This document shows, piece after piece, positions 1 to 8,112 of a stretch of 14,143 bases of DNA. The notes under the pieces were generated by a model, which ran no database searches, was not told the DNA's origin, and worked only from the letters and a program-made list of their open reading frames with translations. Source of the DNA: Betaproteobacteria bacterium. GTDB lineage: Bacteria > Pseudomonadota > Gammaproteobacteria > Burkholderiales > SG8-39. The translations under genes were made by a program, and so were the position numbers. Every line of letters begins with the position of its first letter. Within the stretch, counting starts at the first letter, position 1. The DNA lies in the NCBI GenBank assembly GCA_009693345.1, contig SHXL01000055.1, positions 1 to 14,143 on the forward strand, read 5' to 3'.

Positions 1-15
1 GACGGCAAGCTGTAG
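1..15 (+). CDS. possible 3' end of an upstream gene
   Basis: The first 15 bases read as four codons (Asp-Gly-Lys-Leu) and a TAG stop. A copy of the palindromic repeat begins at the very next base, just as another copy directly follows the stop of the DAHP synthase gene near 5041. That parallel is the only argument that this is a real gene end; nothing can be said about the product. Confidence 0.25.
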   Translation, partial: DGKL

Positions 16-41
16 AAAATCGGGCTCTGACCACGATTCCA
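16..41 (+). repeat. short imperfect palindromic repeat, copy 1
   Basis: This copy contains the 16-base core AAATCGGGCTCTGACC, followed by ACGATTCC. The outer bases AATCG and CGATT are inverted repeats around the centre. The same core recurs on the minus strand at 3825-3849 and, with one mismatch, at 5041-5066. The copy abuts a TAG at 13-15 and ends 21 bases before the glycosyltransferase start. Short dispersed palindromes of this kind are common in betaproteobacterial genomes and resemble REP-type elements; no transposase gene is visible in the window. Confidence 0.7.
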
Positions 42-62
42 TTTGAAACCTCAACGGGCCTA

Positions 63-1979
63 ATGTATTTCCATGTCCATCAAGTCTTTCCTCGCCGGGC
101 TGGCACGGCCCGTGCCCTCGCTGAGCGCGTCGATGCCAGGCTGAAAGAGCGCAATTTCGACTTGGCCCTCGAACTCGTCGACGATGCGCTGCGCGACGCT
201 CCCGGCGATACCGAGCTGATCTATCTGCGTGGGCGCGTTTTCCAGTCGCAGGGTGAATGGCAGCGGGCGCGCGATTGCTATGCCGAGGTGACCCGCTTCG
301 CGCCAGCCAAGGCCGAGGCGTGGAACAACCTCGGCTGCATGCTGCAGGCGCTGGGAGTGTTCGAGGAGGCGCATCAGGCGTTCCTGCGGGCGGTAGTGCT
401 GCGTCCGGATCTGGCCCAGGCGCACAATAACCTCGGCGTGCTCGAGGCGGGCGCCGGTCGGCTCGATGAGGCGTGCGATTATTTCCGGCGCGCGATCGGC
501 GCCGACGCTGACTTTGCCGAGGCTCAGTTCAACCTGGGACGGGCCCCGACAGAGCTCGGGCGGGCCAAGGAGGCCGCGCCCATGCTGCAACGCGCAAGCG
601 AGCTTGAGCCGCGCGGCCGGCTCGACGTATTCCTTGCGCTGTCGGTGCCCGAGATCCTCGACAGCGCCGGGCAGGCCCATGACATACGCGCCGCCATGCG
701 GCAGCGACTGGATAAGCTCGGCGGCATCAGACTCGAGGATCCGCCCGGCTCGGTGGAGCTTTCATGGTTCTATCTCGCTTACCACGGCATCGACGACACG
801 CAGCTCAACCGGCGCATCACGGACTTCTTCTCCGCCTCCTGCCCCGACCTCGCGTTTGAGGCGCCGCACTGCCGGCGCTCACGCAGGCCGCGCGAGCGGC
901 TTCGGATTGGGTTCATATCGCGCCATCTCTACGACCACAGCATCGGCAGAACCACGCGTGGCGTCGTGCCGCGACTTTCCCGCAAGGACTTCGAAGTGCA
1001 TGCCATCTTCGTGGCGCCGGTGACCGACGATGCCGTACACCGGGAAATCAAGGCCGGCGCCGATGGGTCGATTGTGGTGCCTGATTCGTTGCCCGCCGCG
1101 CGCCGTGCGATCGCCGCGTTGGAGCTTGACATCCTTTTCTACCAGGATCTCGGCATGGACGCCTTCACCTACTTCCTTGCTTTCTCCCGCCTGGCGCCAA
1201 CCCAGTGCGTCGGATGGGGTCACCCGGTGAGCCCGGGGCTCGAGACCATCGATGCGTTTCTCTCTACCGAAGACTTCGAGCCGCCGTCAGCGGAATCGCA
1301 CTACAACGAGCGGTTGCTGAAGATGTCGGGGATCGCAACGCCGTCGTACTACTTTCGTCCCGATTCGGCGCGAGCAACCCTTACCCGGCAGCAGTCAGGC
1401 TTCGAGGACTCGGCGACCGCGTATTTCTGCCCGCAGACGCTGTTCAAGCTGCATCCGGACTTTGACGCGGCGCTTGCCGAGATCCTGTTCGCCGATCGCG
1501 ACGCCGTGCTGTACCTCCTCGAAGACCGGCGCAGCGTCTGGACCGAGCGCGTACGCGAGCGCCTCGAGCGCCGCTTCGGGCGCGCCAGCGGGCGCTTTCG
1601 GTTTCTGCCGCGCCATCCCGGCGTCGAGCACTATTTCAGCCGCCTCAAGCACGCCGACGTGATTCTCGATACCTTCCATTTTGGCGGTGGCAATACCAGC
1701 CTGGAAGCATTCGCGTTCGGCGCACCCGTTGTGACGTGGCCTGGTGAATTCATGCGCGGACGCCATACTTTGGGCATGTATCGCAGGATGGGAATCGGCG
1801 ATGCCATCGCCTCCTCGCCCAGCGAATATGCGCGGATCGCCGTAGATTTGGGAACGGACCGCGCGCGGCGCGAGGCCCTGAGAGGACGCATCATGGAGCG
1901 CAGTGCAGTCCTATACGAGGACGACAACGTGGTCCGCGAGCTGGAGCGCGTACTGAAGCAGGCGGCGCTCCGGGCCTGA
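63..1979 (+). CDS. TPR-containing O-GlcNAc transferase-like (SPINDLY family, GT41) glycosyltransferase
   Basis: This 638-residue protein has tetratricopeptide repeats at about residues 51-184, with the N-x-LG signature recurring exactly every 34 residues (glycines 91, 125, 159). From about residue 278 there is a GT41 (OGT/SPINDLY) catalytic region. Visible GT41 features are WGHP at 385-388, the FKLHP stretch with Lys462 where human OGT has its UDP-contacting lysine, the DTFHFGGGNTS segment from Asp536, and VVTWPGE followed by GRHTLGM near 556-572. Such enzymes are cytosolic and use nucleotide sugars; bacterial members glycosylate proteins or act in surface glycan synthesis, and the substrate here is unknown. 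ATG 63 has no clear Shine-Dalgarno sequence, and a different-frame ATG at 73 gives a plausible N-terminus, so the first 25 or so residues are uncertain. A methyltransferase remnant begins 37 bases downstream in the same direction. Confidence 0.85.
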   Translation: MYFHVHQVFPRRAGTARALAERVDARLKERNFDLALELVDDALRDAPGDTELIYLRGRVFQSQGEWQRARDCYAEVTRFAPAKAEAWNNLGCMLQALGVFEEAHQAFLRAVVLRPDLAQAHNNLGVLEAGAGRLDEACDYFRRAIGADADFAEAQFNLGRAPTELGRAKEAAPMLQRASELEPRGRLDVFLALSVPEILDSAGQAHDIRAAMRQRLDKLGGIRLEDPPGSVELSWFYLAYHGIDDTQLNRRITDFFSASCPDLAFEAPHCRRSRRPRERLRIGFISRHLYDHSIGRTTRGVVPRLSRKDFEVHAIFVAPVTDDAVHREIKAGADGSIVVPDSLPAARRAIAALELDILFYQDLGMDAFTYFLAFSRLAPTQCVGWGHPVSPGLETIDAFLSTEDFEPPSAESHYNERLLKMSGIATPSYYFRPDSARATLTRQQSGFEDSATAYFCPQTLFKLHPDFDAALAEILFADRDAVLYLLEDRRSVWTERVRERLERRFGRASGRFRFLPRHPGVEHYFSRLKHADVILDTFHFGGGNTSLEAFAFGAPVVTWPGEFMRGRHTLGMYRRMGIGDAIASSPSEYARIAVDLGTDRARREALRGRIMERSAVLYEDDNVVRELERVLKQAALRA

Positions 1980-2016
1980 TTCGAGCCGACGGATCTCTCC
2001 TGAGAGGTGTAAGGCA

Positions 2017-2540
2017 ATGAGCGAACCATTTAGACTGCACATCGGGGGGTAAGAACCCAAATCCGGTTGGAAAATAGTAAACATCCAATCCGGACCTCAT
2101 GTCGATTACGTTGGCAACTGCACCTCATTGGAACAATTCGCCGATGGCAGTGTGGATGAGGTATATGCCTCCCATGTGCTGGAGCATTTGGGATTTCGTG
2201 AAGAATTGCCCAAGGCCCTGAAGGAAATATGGCGTGTGCTGAAACCGGGCGGCGTACTGAAAATCAGCGTCCCTGACTTTGAAGTCCTATGTAATTTAGT
2301 CGCGGACGAGAATGTACCGAAGGATCAAAACTTTCCTTGATGATGCACATGTTCGGAGCACAAGAAGATGAGCACGACTTCCATAAAGTGGGATTGACTT
2401 TGGACTTCATGGGGTATTTTCTCAATCAGGCGGGTTTTCCAAGAATGAGACGTGTTGACGAGTTCAATCTATTTGACGATTTCAGTTCGTTCAGGCGATT
2501 TGGATTTCTCATCAGCCTCAACATCGAAGCGTTCAAATAG
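2017..2540 (+). pseudogene. decayed SAM-dependent methyltransferase
   Basis: The frame opens at ATG 2017, 9 bases after an AGAGG ribosome-binding site at 2003-2007, and reads MSEPFRLHIGG before a TAA at 2050-2052. It then continues in the same frame with EPKSGWKIVNIQ. The stop sits where this family, from memory, usually has lysine, so one AAA-to-TAA change explains it. The same frame runs through VYASHVLEHL and RVLKPGGVLKISVPD, typical of small class I methyltransferases often found in glycan clusters. It stops at 2338-2340, but the homologous sequence goes on in another frame from about 2337 (MMHMFGAQEDEHDFHKVGL), ending with a TAG at 2538-2540. A one-base loss near 2329-2338 explains this. 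The segment is visibly more AT-rich than its flanks, which suggests separate acquisition. Restored length would be about 174 residues. Two independent lesions make a sequencing error less likely, though not excluded. Confidence 0.8.
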
Positions 2541-3074
2541 CATGTGCTGCAGCCACTTTTCCACTTCGCGCGGATCGGCGAACAGGGTCTTGAGTTCCGC
2601 GCGCGCTTCTGCCTCGGTCTGCAGGACCGATTCGACCACGCCGCGGTCTTCGCCCGAGCGGTCGGTGGCGAGCTCGAGGCGAATGCCGTTAGGGTCGTAG
2701 AAGTACGCTGACCAGAAGCGACCGCCGAGCGGCACCGGGCCGATGACATCCACGCCCGCAACTTTCACGCGCTCGACCATGCCATCGAATTGCCCCGGCG
2801 CGAGGTGGAAGGCGATGTGCTGCATGCCGCCGGGCAGGTCGCGGTTCTGCCGTGGCAACCCTTTCGGGTACTCGAAAAACGCGAGCAGGGAGTCGTTGCC
2901 CATGTCGAAGAAGTAATGGCGCAGGTTTTCGTAGGGCGGCTGGCCGCGGTCGCGCTCGAAGGGCACGCGGCGCACGTGCACTAGCCGCATGCCGAGCACG
3001 CGGGTGTAGAAGTCCATCGTCGCCGGCAGGTCGTCGGTGACGAATGCGAGGTGATCGATCCCTCTAATGGGCAT
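2469..3074 (-). CDS. VOC family protein (glyoxalase/dioxygenase fold)
   Basis: This 201-residue protein starts IDHLAFVTDDL and shows the paired beta-alpha-beta-beta-beta layout of vicinal oxygen chelate proteins. Candidate metal ligands are all present: His8, Glu68 (FFEYP), His86 (MQHIAFH) and Glu134 (IRLEL), the His/Glu set of glyoxalase I-type enzymes. YFYDPNG at 124-130 is the usual second-module signature. The substrate cannot be told; glyoxalase, isomerase or extradiol dioxygenase roles are all possible. The start overlaps the end of the upstream hydrolase gene by 11 bases and has a strong GGAGGAG site at 3082-3088, so the pair is probably co-translated. Residues from about 179 on are encoded opposite the end of the methyltransferase remnant and may be a read-through tail rather than part of the ancestral domain. 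Confidence 0.85.
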   Translation of the reverse strand: MPIRGIDHLAFVTDDLPATMDFYTRVLGMRLVHVRRVPFERDRGQPPYENLRHYFFDMGNDSLLAFFEYPKGLPRQNRDLPGGMQHIAFHLAPGQFDGMVERVKVAGVDVIGPVPLGGRFWSAYFYDPNGIRLELATDRSGEDRGVVESVLQTEAEARAELKTLFADPREVEKWLQHMLFERFDVEADEKSKSPERTEIVK

Positions 3075-3915
3075 GGCTTTTCTCCTCCAGCGCGGCGATG
3101 AACGGCTTCATCGCCGCGATCAAACCATCCGGATTCTCGCCGCCGATATTGTGGCCCGCGTCCACTTCCGCGACCCGCAGCCCCGCGTTCGCCGCCTGCA
3201 TCTTGGCGACGGTTTCGGGGGCGTACATGTCCGAGCGCGTGCCGCGCACCGACAGGATCGGACAGCGCACTTCGCCGAGGACCTGCCACATGTCCACGCC
3301 CAGATTGGGGCGCTCGCCGGTCTCGAGCAGTTTGCGGAACTGGTTGCGGAAATGCGGGTCGCGCTTCAGCTCGTAGCCTCCCGCTACCGGCTTGAGGTAG
3401 GCCTCGAAGCGCTCGCGCTTGTCCGGGGCCGCATTGAAATACTTCATGCCCTCGTCGATGCTCGCAAAAACGTCCGGCGTGCCGGCGACCGTCTGCGCGG
3501 TGCGCTTCGACCCGGCAGGCGCGTTGTCCGGCGAATAGTCCACGAGCACCAGCCCGGCGACGCGCTGCGGCTGCTTCGCGGCAAGGTAAGCGGTGCTGCG
3601 TCCGCCCATCGAATGGCCGAGGACGATGGCGCGTTTCCATTGCAGGTGATCGAGGAGGCTGGCGAGGTCCTGCGCCATCGAAGGCACGCTGTAGTCCTTC
3701 GCCGGGCTGCGCTCCGAATCGCCGAAGCCGCGCATGTCCACTGCGACGCACTCGCGATTGTTGCGGAACGCGGCCGCGACCGGCAGCCAGTCATATGAAA
3801 AGTAGGACAGGCCGTGGACAAAAAGAATCGGGGTCAGAGCCCGATTTCCGAGGTGGCGGTAGAAAATTTCCAGGTCGCCGGACTTGCAGCGCCCGGTCTG
3901 GTGGGGAACCGGCAT
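3064..3915 (-). CDS. alpha/beta hydrolase
   Basis: This 283-residue alpha/beta-hydrolase fold protein has the oxyanion-hole HG at residues 34-35, the nucleophile elbow GHSMGG with Ser102, the acid Asp229 and the catalytic His255 (DAGHNIGG). MRGFGDSERS at 61-70 and LVLVDYSPD at 122-130 are usual family segments. No signal peptide is seen, so it should be cytosolic. It resembles esterase, epoxide hydrolase and C-C bond hydrolase groups, and the substrate cannot be assigned. The start has a GAGGAG site immediately upstream. The VOC gene overlaps its end, so the two may act on related compounds; this is inference. A copy of the dispersed palindromic repeat lies inside the coding region at codons 23-30, in the strand leading to the oxyanion hole. 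Confidence 0.88.
   Translation of the reverse strand: MPVPHQTGRCKSGDLEIFYRHLGNRALTPILFVHGLSYFSYDWLPVAAAFRNNRECVAVDMRGFGDSERSPAKDYSVPSMAQDLASLLDHLQWKRAIVLGHSMGGRSTAYLAAKQPQRVAGLVLVDYSPDNAPAGSKRTAQTVAGTPDVFASIDEGMKYFNAAPDKRERFEAYLKPVAGGYELKRDPHFRNQFRKLLETGERPNLGVDMWQVLGEVRCPILSVRGTRSDMYAPETVAKMQAANAGLRVAEVDAGHNIGGENPDGLIAAMKPFIAALEEKSHAH
3825..3849 (-). repeat. short palindromic repeat, copy 2, inside the hydrolase gene
   Basis: On the minus strand this reads GGAAATCGGGCTCTGACC followed by CCGATTC. Arms AATCGGG and CCCGATT are perfect 7-base inverted repeats around a 7-base centre, making this the most symmetric of the three copies. It is translated in frame as residues GNRALTPI of the hydrolase, between FYRHL and LFVHG. 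It shares the 16-base core exactly with copy 1. Confidence 0.7.
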
Positions 3916-4009
3916 CGGCTATTCTCCTCGCGATCTAGTGTACCCTTTTCGAGTGAAATAGAACCGCAGTCCGCTCGAAACGCTGCTCGACAACGTCAAT
4001 GTCGAGCGC
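3916..4009. promoter_or_regulatory. divergent intergenic region between hydrolase and DAHP synthase genes
   Basis: These 94 bases separate two divergently transcribed genes and must hold both promoters if each is expressed from here. A TACACT hexamer on the minus strand could be a -10 box for the hydrolase operon, but no convincing -35 accompanies it. The right-hand half, 3962-4009, is open in the DAHP synthase frame and appears to encode the conserved N-terminus of that family, so the true non-coding part may be shorter. Confidence 0.35.
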
Positions 4010-5041
4010 ATGTCAGAGATCCCTTCGCCCGACGAAGTTCAGGAGCGCATTCCGCTTACCGATAGCGCTGCGGAAACCGTCCTCGCGGCACGCAATGCGC
4101 TGCGCGCGATCCTCGAGCGCAAGGCCCCGCGCCTGTTCGTGGTGGTCGGTCCCTGCTCGATCCACGATCCCGATGCCGCGCTCGACTACGCGCGCCGGCT
4201 GAAGCGCCTTGCAGGCGAGGTAAGTGACACGCTGGTGCTGGTGATGCGCGTGTATTTCGAAAAGCCGCGCACCGTGGTCGGCTGGAAGGGGTTCGTCAAC
4301 GATTCCTATATGGACGATTCGTTCCGCATCGACGAAGGCATCGCGCGCGCGAGGACGCTGCTCATGCAGCTCGCCGAGCTCGGGCTGCCCACCGGCTCGG
4401 AAGCGCTCGACCCGATCTGCCCGCAGTACCTCGCCGAGCTCATCTCCTGGTACGCGATCGGCGCGCGCACCACCGAATCGCAGACTCATCGCGAAATGGC
4501 GAGCGGGCTTTCGGCCCCTGTCGGCTTCAAGAGCGGCACCGACGGCTGGCTCGAGGTCGCGATCAACGCCATCAAGTCGGCGGCGCTGCCGCACGGTTTT
4601 CTCGGCGTCAATTCGGCGGGCAGGACGAGCGTGATCCGCTCCCGGGGCAATCCGCACGGGTACCTGGTGCTGCGTGGCGGCGGCGGGCGGCCGAACTACG
4701 ATACCGTGAGCATGCGGCTCGCCGAGCAGGGGCTGGCGAAGGCGAAGCTCGCGCCGAACATCGTCGTCGACTGCTCGCACGCGAATTCCATGAAGGACCC
4801 CGCGCTGCAGCCGCTGGTGTTCAACGATTGCGCGCACCAGATCCTCGAGGGCAACCGCTCGATCGTGGGCATGATGCTCGAATCGAACCTCGAGGCGGGC
4901 AGCCAGGCGATACCGGAAGACCGCTCGCAGCTGCGCTACGGCGTCTCCGTCACCGACCCGTGCATCGACTGGAATAGTACAGAAGAGCTGCTGCGCCGCG
5001 CGCACCGCGATCTCGCTGCCATCCTCAAGCAGCGAGTTTGA
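4010..5041 (+). CDS. aroG: class I 3-deoxy-7-phosphoheptulonate (DAHP) synthase
   Basis: The enzyme condenses phosphoenolpyruvate with erythrose 4-phosphate, the first step of the shikimate pathway to Phe, Tyr and Trp. The 343 residues match the AroF/G/H family throughout: VVGPCSIHD at 45-53, RVYFEKPRT at 80-88, GARTTESQ at 151-158 and DCSHANS at 254-260. Expected metal ligands are Cys49, His257, Glu291 and Asp316. E. coli AroG has 350 residues. ATG 4010 is the first conventional start, but it has no ribosome-binding site, and codons 3989-4009 (DNVNVER) align well with the AroG N-terminus (DDLRIKE). Upstream, the frame contains only a CTG at 3983 before an amber stop at 3959-3961, two codons after a GTG at 3953. 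The real start is therefore uncertain. Which feedback class it belongs to cannot be read here, so the symbol denotes the family. Confidence 0.93.
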   Translation: MSEIPSPDEVQERIPLTDSAAETVLAARNALRAILERKAPRLFVVVGPCSIHDPDAALDYARRLKRLAGEVSDTLVLVMRVYFEKPRTVVGWKGFVNDSYMDDSFRIDEGIARARTLLMQLAELGLPTGSEALDPICPQYLAELISWYAIGARTTESQTHREMASGLSAPVGFKSGTDGWLEVAINAIKSAALPHGFLGVNSAGRTSVIRSRGNPHGYLVLRGGGGRPNYDTVSMRLAEQGLAKAKLAPNIVVDCSHANSMKDPALQPLVFNDCAHQILEGNRSIVGMMLESNLEAGSQAIPEDRSQLRYGVSVTDPCIDWNSTEELLRRAHRDLAAILKQRV

Positions 5042-5066
5042 AAATCAGGCTCTGACCCAGATTTCC
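5041..5066 (+). repeat. short imperfect palindromic repeat, copy 3
   Basis: This copy reads AAAATCAGGCTCTGACC followed by CAGATTTCC, differing from copy 1 by one base in the core. Its first base is the last base of the DAHP synthase stop codon (TGA, 5039-5041). It lies in the 52-base gap before the carboxymuconolactone decarboxylase-like gene. No T-run follows, so it does not look like an intrinsic terminator. Confidence 0.65.
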
Positions 5067-5093
5067 GCGATTTTCTTCGGGCATACTACCGGC

Positions 5094-5627
5094 ATGCAAC
5101 GCGTTCCCAATGCCGAGTTCGATCCGGTCCTGCAAAAGCGCCTCGAAGAACTCTGGGGCAAGCCGGTCAATCTGTACCGGGCGCTCGGCAACCATCCGGC
5201 GCTGACCGCCGCCTGGACCGAATTCGCCAACGCGATCCGGCACGACAGCAAGACGCCGCGCGCGCTGCGCGAGCTCATGATCCTGCGCACCGCGCAGATC
5301 GTGCGTTCGGAGTACGAATGGGCGCACCACCTGCGCATGGCGCGCAGCGCAAAAGTGAGCGAGGCGAAAATCGCGGCGCTGGCGAACTGGCGCGTGTCGA
5401 AGGAGTTCGATGCGAAGGAGCGCGCGGCGCTCGCGCTGACGGAGGCGGTGATAGCCTGCAATGTGACCGACGCAGTGCACGCCGAAGTGAAGCGGCACTT
5501 CAGCGATGCCGAATTCGTCGAGCTGGCGCTCACCGCGGGCTTCTACGCCATGGTGTCGCGCATGCTGGACGCGATGCGCGTGGAGCTGGACCCGGACGTG
5601 CGAGGGTACGCGCCAAAACTGCCTTGA
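5094..5627 (+). CDS. carboxymuconolactone decarboxylase family protein
   Basis: This 177-residue, all-helical protein carries the family core RELMILRTAQIVRSEYEWAH (59-78) followed by HLRMARSAKVSE. The Glu...His-His pattern (Glu73, His78, His79) is typical of CMD-type members. There is no CxxC at the usual AhpD position, so a thiol peroxidase function is unlikely; the only cysteine is Cys122. Family members include 4-carboxymuconolactone decarboxylase of the protocatechuate pathway and many uncharacterised proteins; no other beta-ketoadipate genes are nearby, so the specific reaction stays open. The stop codon overlaps the TTG start of the next gene, indicating co-translation with the transporter. 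The ribosome-binding site before ATG 5094 is weak. Confidence 0.82.
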   Translation: MQRVPNAEFDPVLQKRLEELWGKPVNLYRALGNHPALTAAWTEFANAIRHDSKTPRALRELMILRTAQIVRSEYEWAHHLRMARSAKVSEAKIAALANWRVSKEFDAKERAALALTEAVIACNVTDAVHAEVKRHFSDAEFVELALTAGFYAMVSRMLDAMRVELDPDVRGYAPKLP

Positions 5628-6318
5628 AACAATATCGCTACTACGATTTCATCATGGCGGCTTTTGTCACCGTGCTGATCTGCTCCAATTTCATCGGCGC
5701 CGCCAAGCAGGCGGTGGTGGACCTGCCGCTGCTTGGGCCGACGCCGTTCAGCGCCGGGGTGCTGTTCTTCCCGATCTCCTACATCTTCGGCGACATCCTC
5801 ACCGAGGTCTATGGTTACGGCAGGGACCGCCGCGTGGTCTGGGCCGGGTTCGGTGCGCTTGTGTTCGCTTCCTTCATGGCCTGGGTAGTGGTGAACCTGC
5901 CGCCGGGACCATCGGACTACATGAAGGGCTACCAACCGGCGCTCGAAGCAGTGTTCGGCAACGCCTGGCGCATCGCGCTGGGGTCGATGATCGCGTTCTG
6001 GTGCGGCAGCTTCACCAACAGCTACGTGCTGGCGAAAATGAAGATCTGGACGGCCGGCAAATGGCTCTGGACACGCACCATAGGTTCGACGCTGGTGGGC
6101 GAGCTTGTCGATTCATCGCTGTTCTACTTCATCGCGTTCTACGGCATCTGGGAAACGTCCGACATTCTGAAGTTCGCGATGGCGCAGTACGTGCTGAAGA
6201 CCGGCTGGGAGGTGGTGATGACGCCAGTTACCTACAAGATCGTCGCTTTCCTGAAGCGCGTCGAGCAAGAGGACTACTACGACAGGCACACTGACTTCAC
6301 GCCTTTCAGGGTGAAGGT

Positions 6319-6322
<4 letters not shown>
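5624..6322 (+). CDS. yhhQ: queuosine precursor transporter (YhhQ/VUT family)
   Basis: This 232-residue inner-membrane protein has about six hydrophobic segments. It shows the family landmarks: an N-terminal YRYYDFIMAAFVTVLICSN, FPISYIFGDILTEVYGYG in the second or third helix region, SFTNSYVLAKMKIW, and GSTLVGELVDSSLFYFIAFYG near the end. E. coli YhhQ takes up preQ0/preQ1 for queuosine modification of tRNA. I chose the TTG at 5624 because it overlaps the previous stop (TTGA arrangement) and because the MKQYRYYDF sequence it adds matches the usual family N-terminus; ATG 5654 would remove it. The stop TAG lies in a CTAG that also holds the stop of the opposing gene. Confidence 0.88.
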
Positions 6323-7116
<794 letters not shown>

Positions 7117-8112
7117 GATCAATCGAGACTAGCGCGTAGGCGATGACGACCGGAAAGGCTGCGAAGAACATCCGGCCAAGATTTCCGGATAACAGAGCAT
7201 AGCCCAGGCCGATTGGAATAGTCGCCAGTACAACGTGCGGAATGACATAGCATCGATGCCTTGCATTCAGCCAGGCGCCGATCGCAGCGAGCAGGAGAAG
7301 GAAGGAGAATCCGTTTTGCAGATCATGTATTCCCGCAAGCGTAAGCAGCTCGCCGACGTGCTGCGGCACATCGCCAAGGTGTTCGCGAATGGTCTCCAGA
7401 AGATTCGACGCGTTTGACGGATGGAGTCCGTCGATGATGCGGCGGTTGATCATGAAAATCGCGATGGAAACGGGGAGTGCAACCCAATACGCACGGAATT
7501 TGCGCATGTCCGTCAGCATGGGCAGCAGGAGAAATGGCAATACCGTTTCCTTGCAAAGAACCCTCGCCGGAAGTAACAGCGCGAGAGGCCAGTATTTCCT
7601 CGCGACGGATAGATAGAGCAGGGCCGCGATAGCGCAAAAATATGCTGCGTCCACTAATGGCGTCGCGGTGACAAGAACGGTGACCCTGCTGCTGGCAAAA
7701 GCGCAAACACCCAGAAGGGAGAGGGGTATCGAAAAATCCATCGCCTGCAACAGGGCAAACAACGCGATACAGGTGCCGAGGCTGAAGGCGAAATTCACAA
7801 CGTAGAACGACAGTTTGACGGCCAGTTCGTCATCTTGCAGCGCGTTTTCGATGACGGGGCGGCTAAATCCGGCGAGCGTCGGCGTCAGCCAGCGATATCG
7901 ATGATGTGCATCAATGTCAAAGTGTGACTTTGACATCTGAACGTAATAGACCGCGTCCGACGCTCCGCCGGGATAGCGCAGGTCGAGGAACCTGAATTGC
8001 TGGTAGGTGGTTCCGTAAAGTATCGCCGCGGAAAAAAGCAGCACCAACGTGTAAAGCCGGAAAAGCTTGGGCCGCATATGCGTCGAAATAAGGTGGCGAT
8101 CGGCGTGAAGAT

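Noticed and set aside
1998..2008. Small hairpin CTCTC...GAGAG after the glycosyltransferase, considered as a terminator
   Set aside because: The stem is only five pairs and no T-run follows; the GAGAGG is better explained as the ribosome-binding site of the methyltransferase remnant.
2050..2052. Programmed readthrough or recoding at the TAA in the methyltransferase
   Set aside because: A second break by frameshift lies downstream and no recoding signal is visible, so simple decay is the better explanation.
4013..5005. A 330-codon open frame antisense to the DAHP synthase gene
   Set aside because: It mirrors a strongly conserved gene in GC-rich DNA, is rich in Arg/Ala/His, and shows no family motifs.
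5041..5066. Repeat copy 3 as an intrinsic terminator for the DAHP synthase gene
   Set aside because: Its stem is short and imperfect and there is no following T-run.
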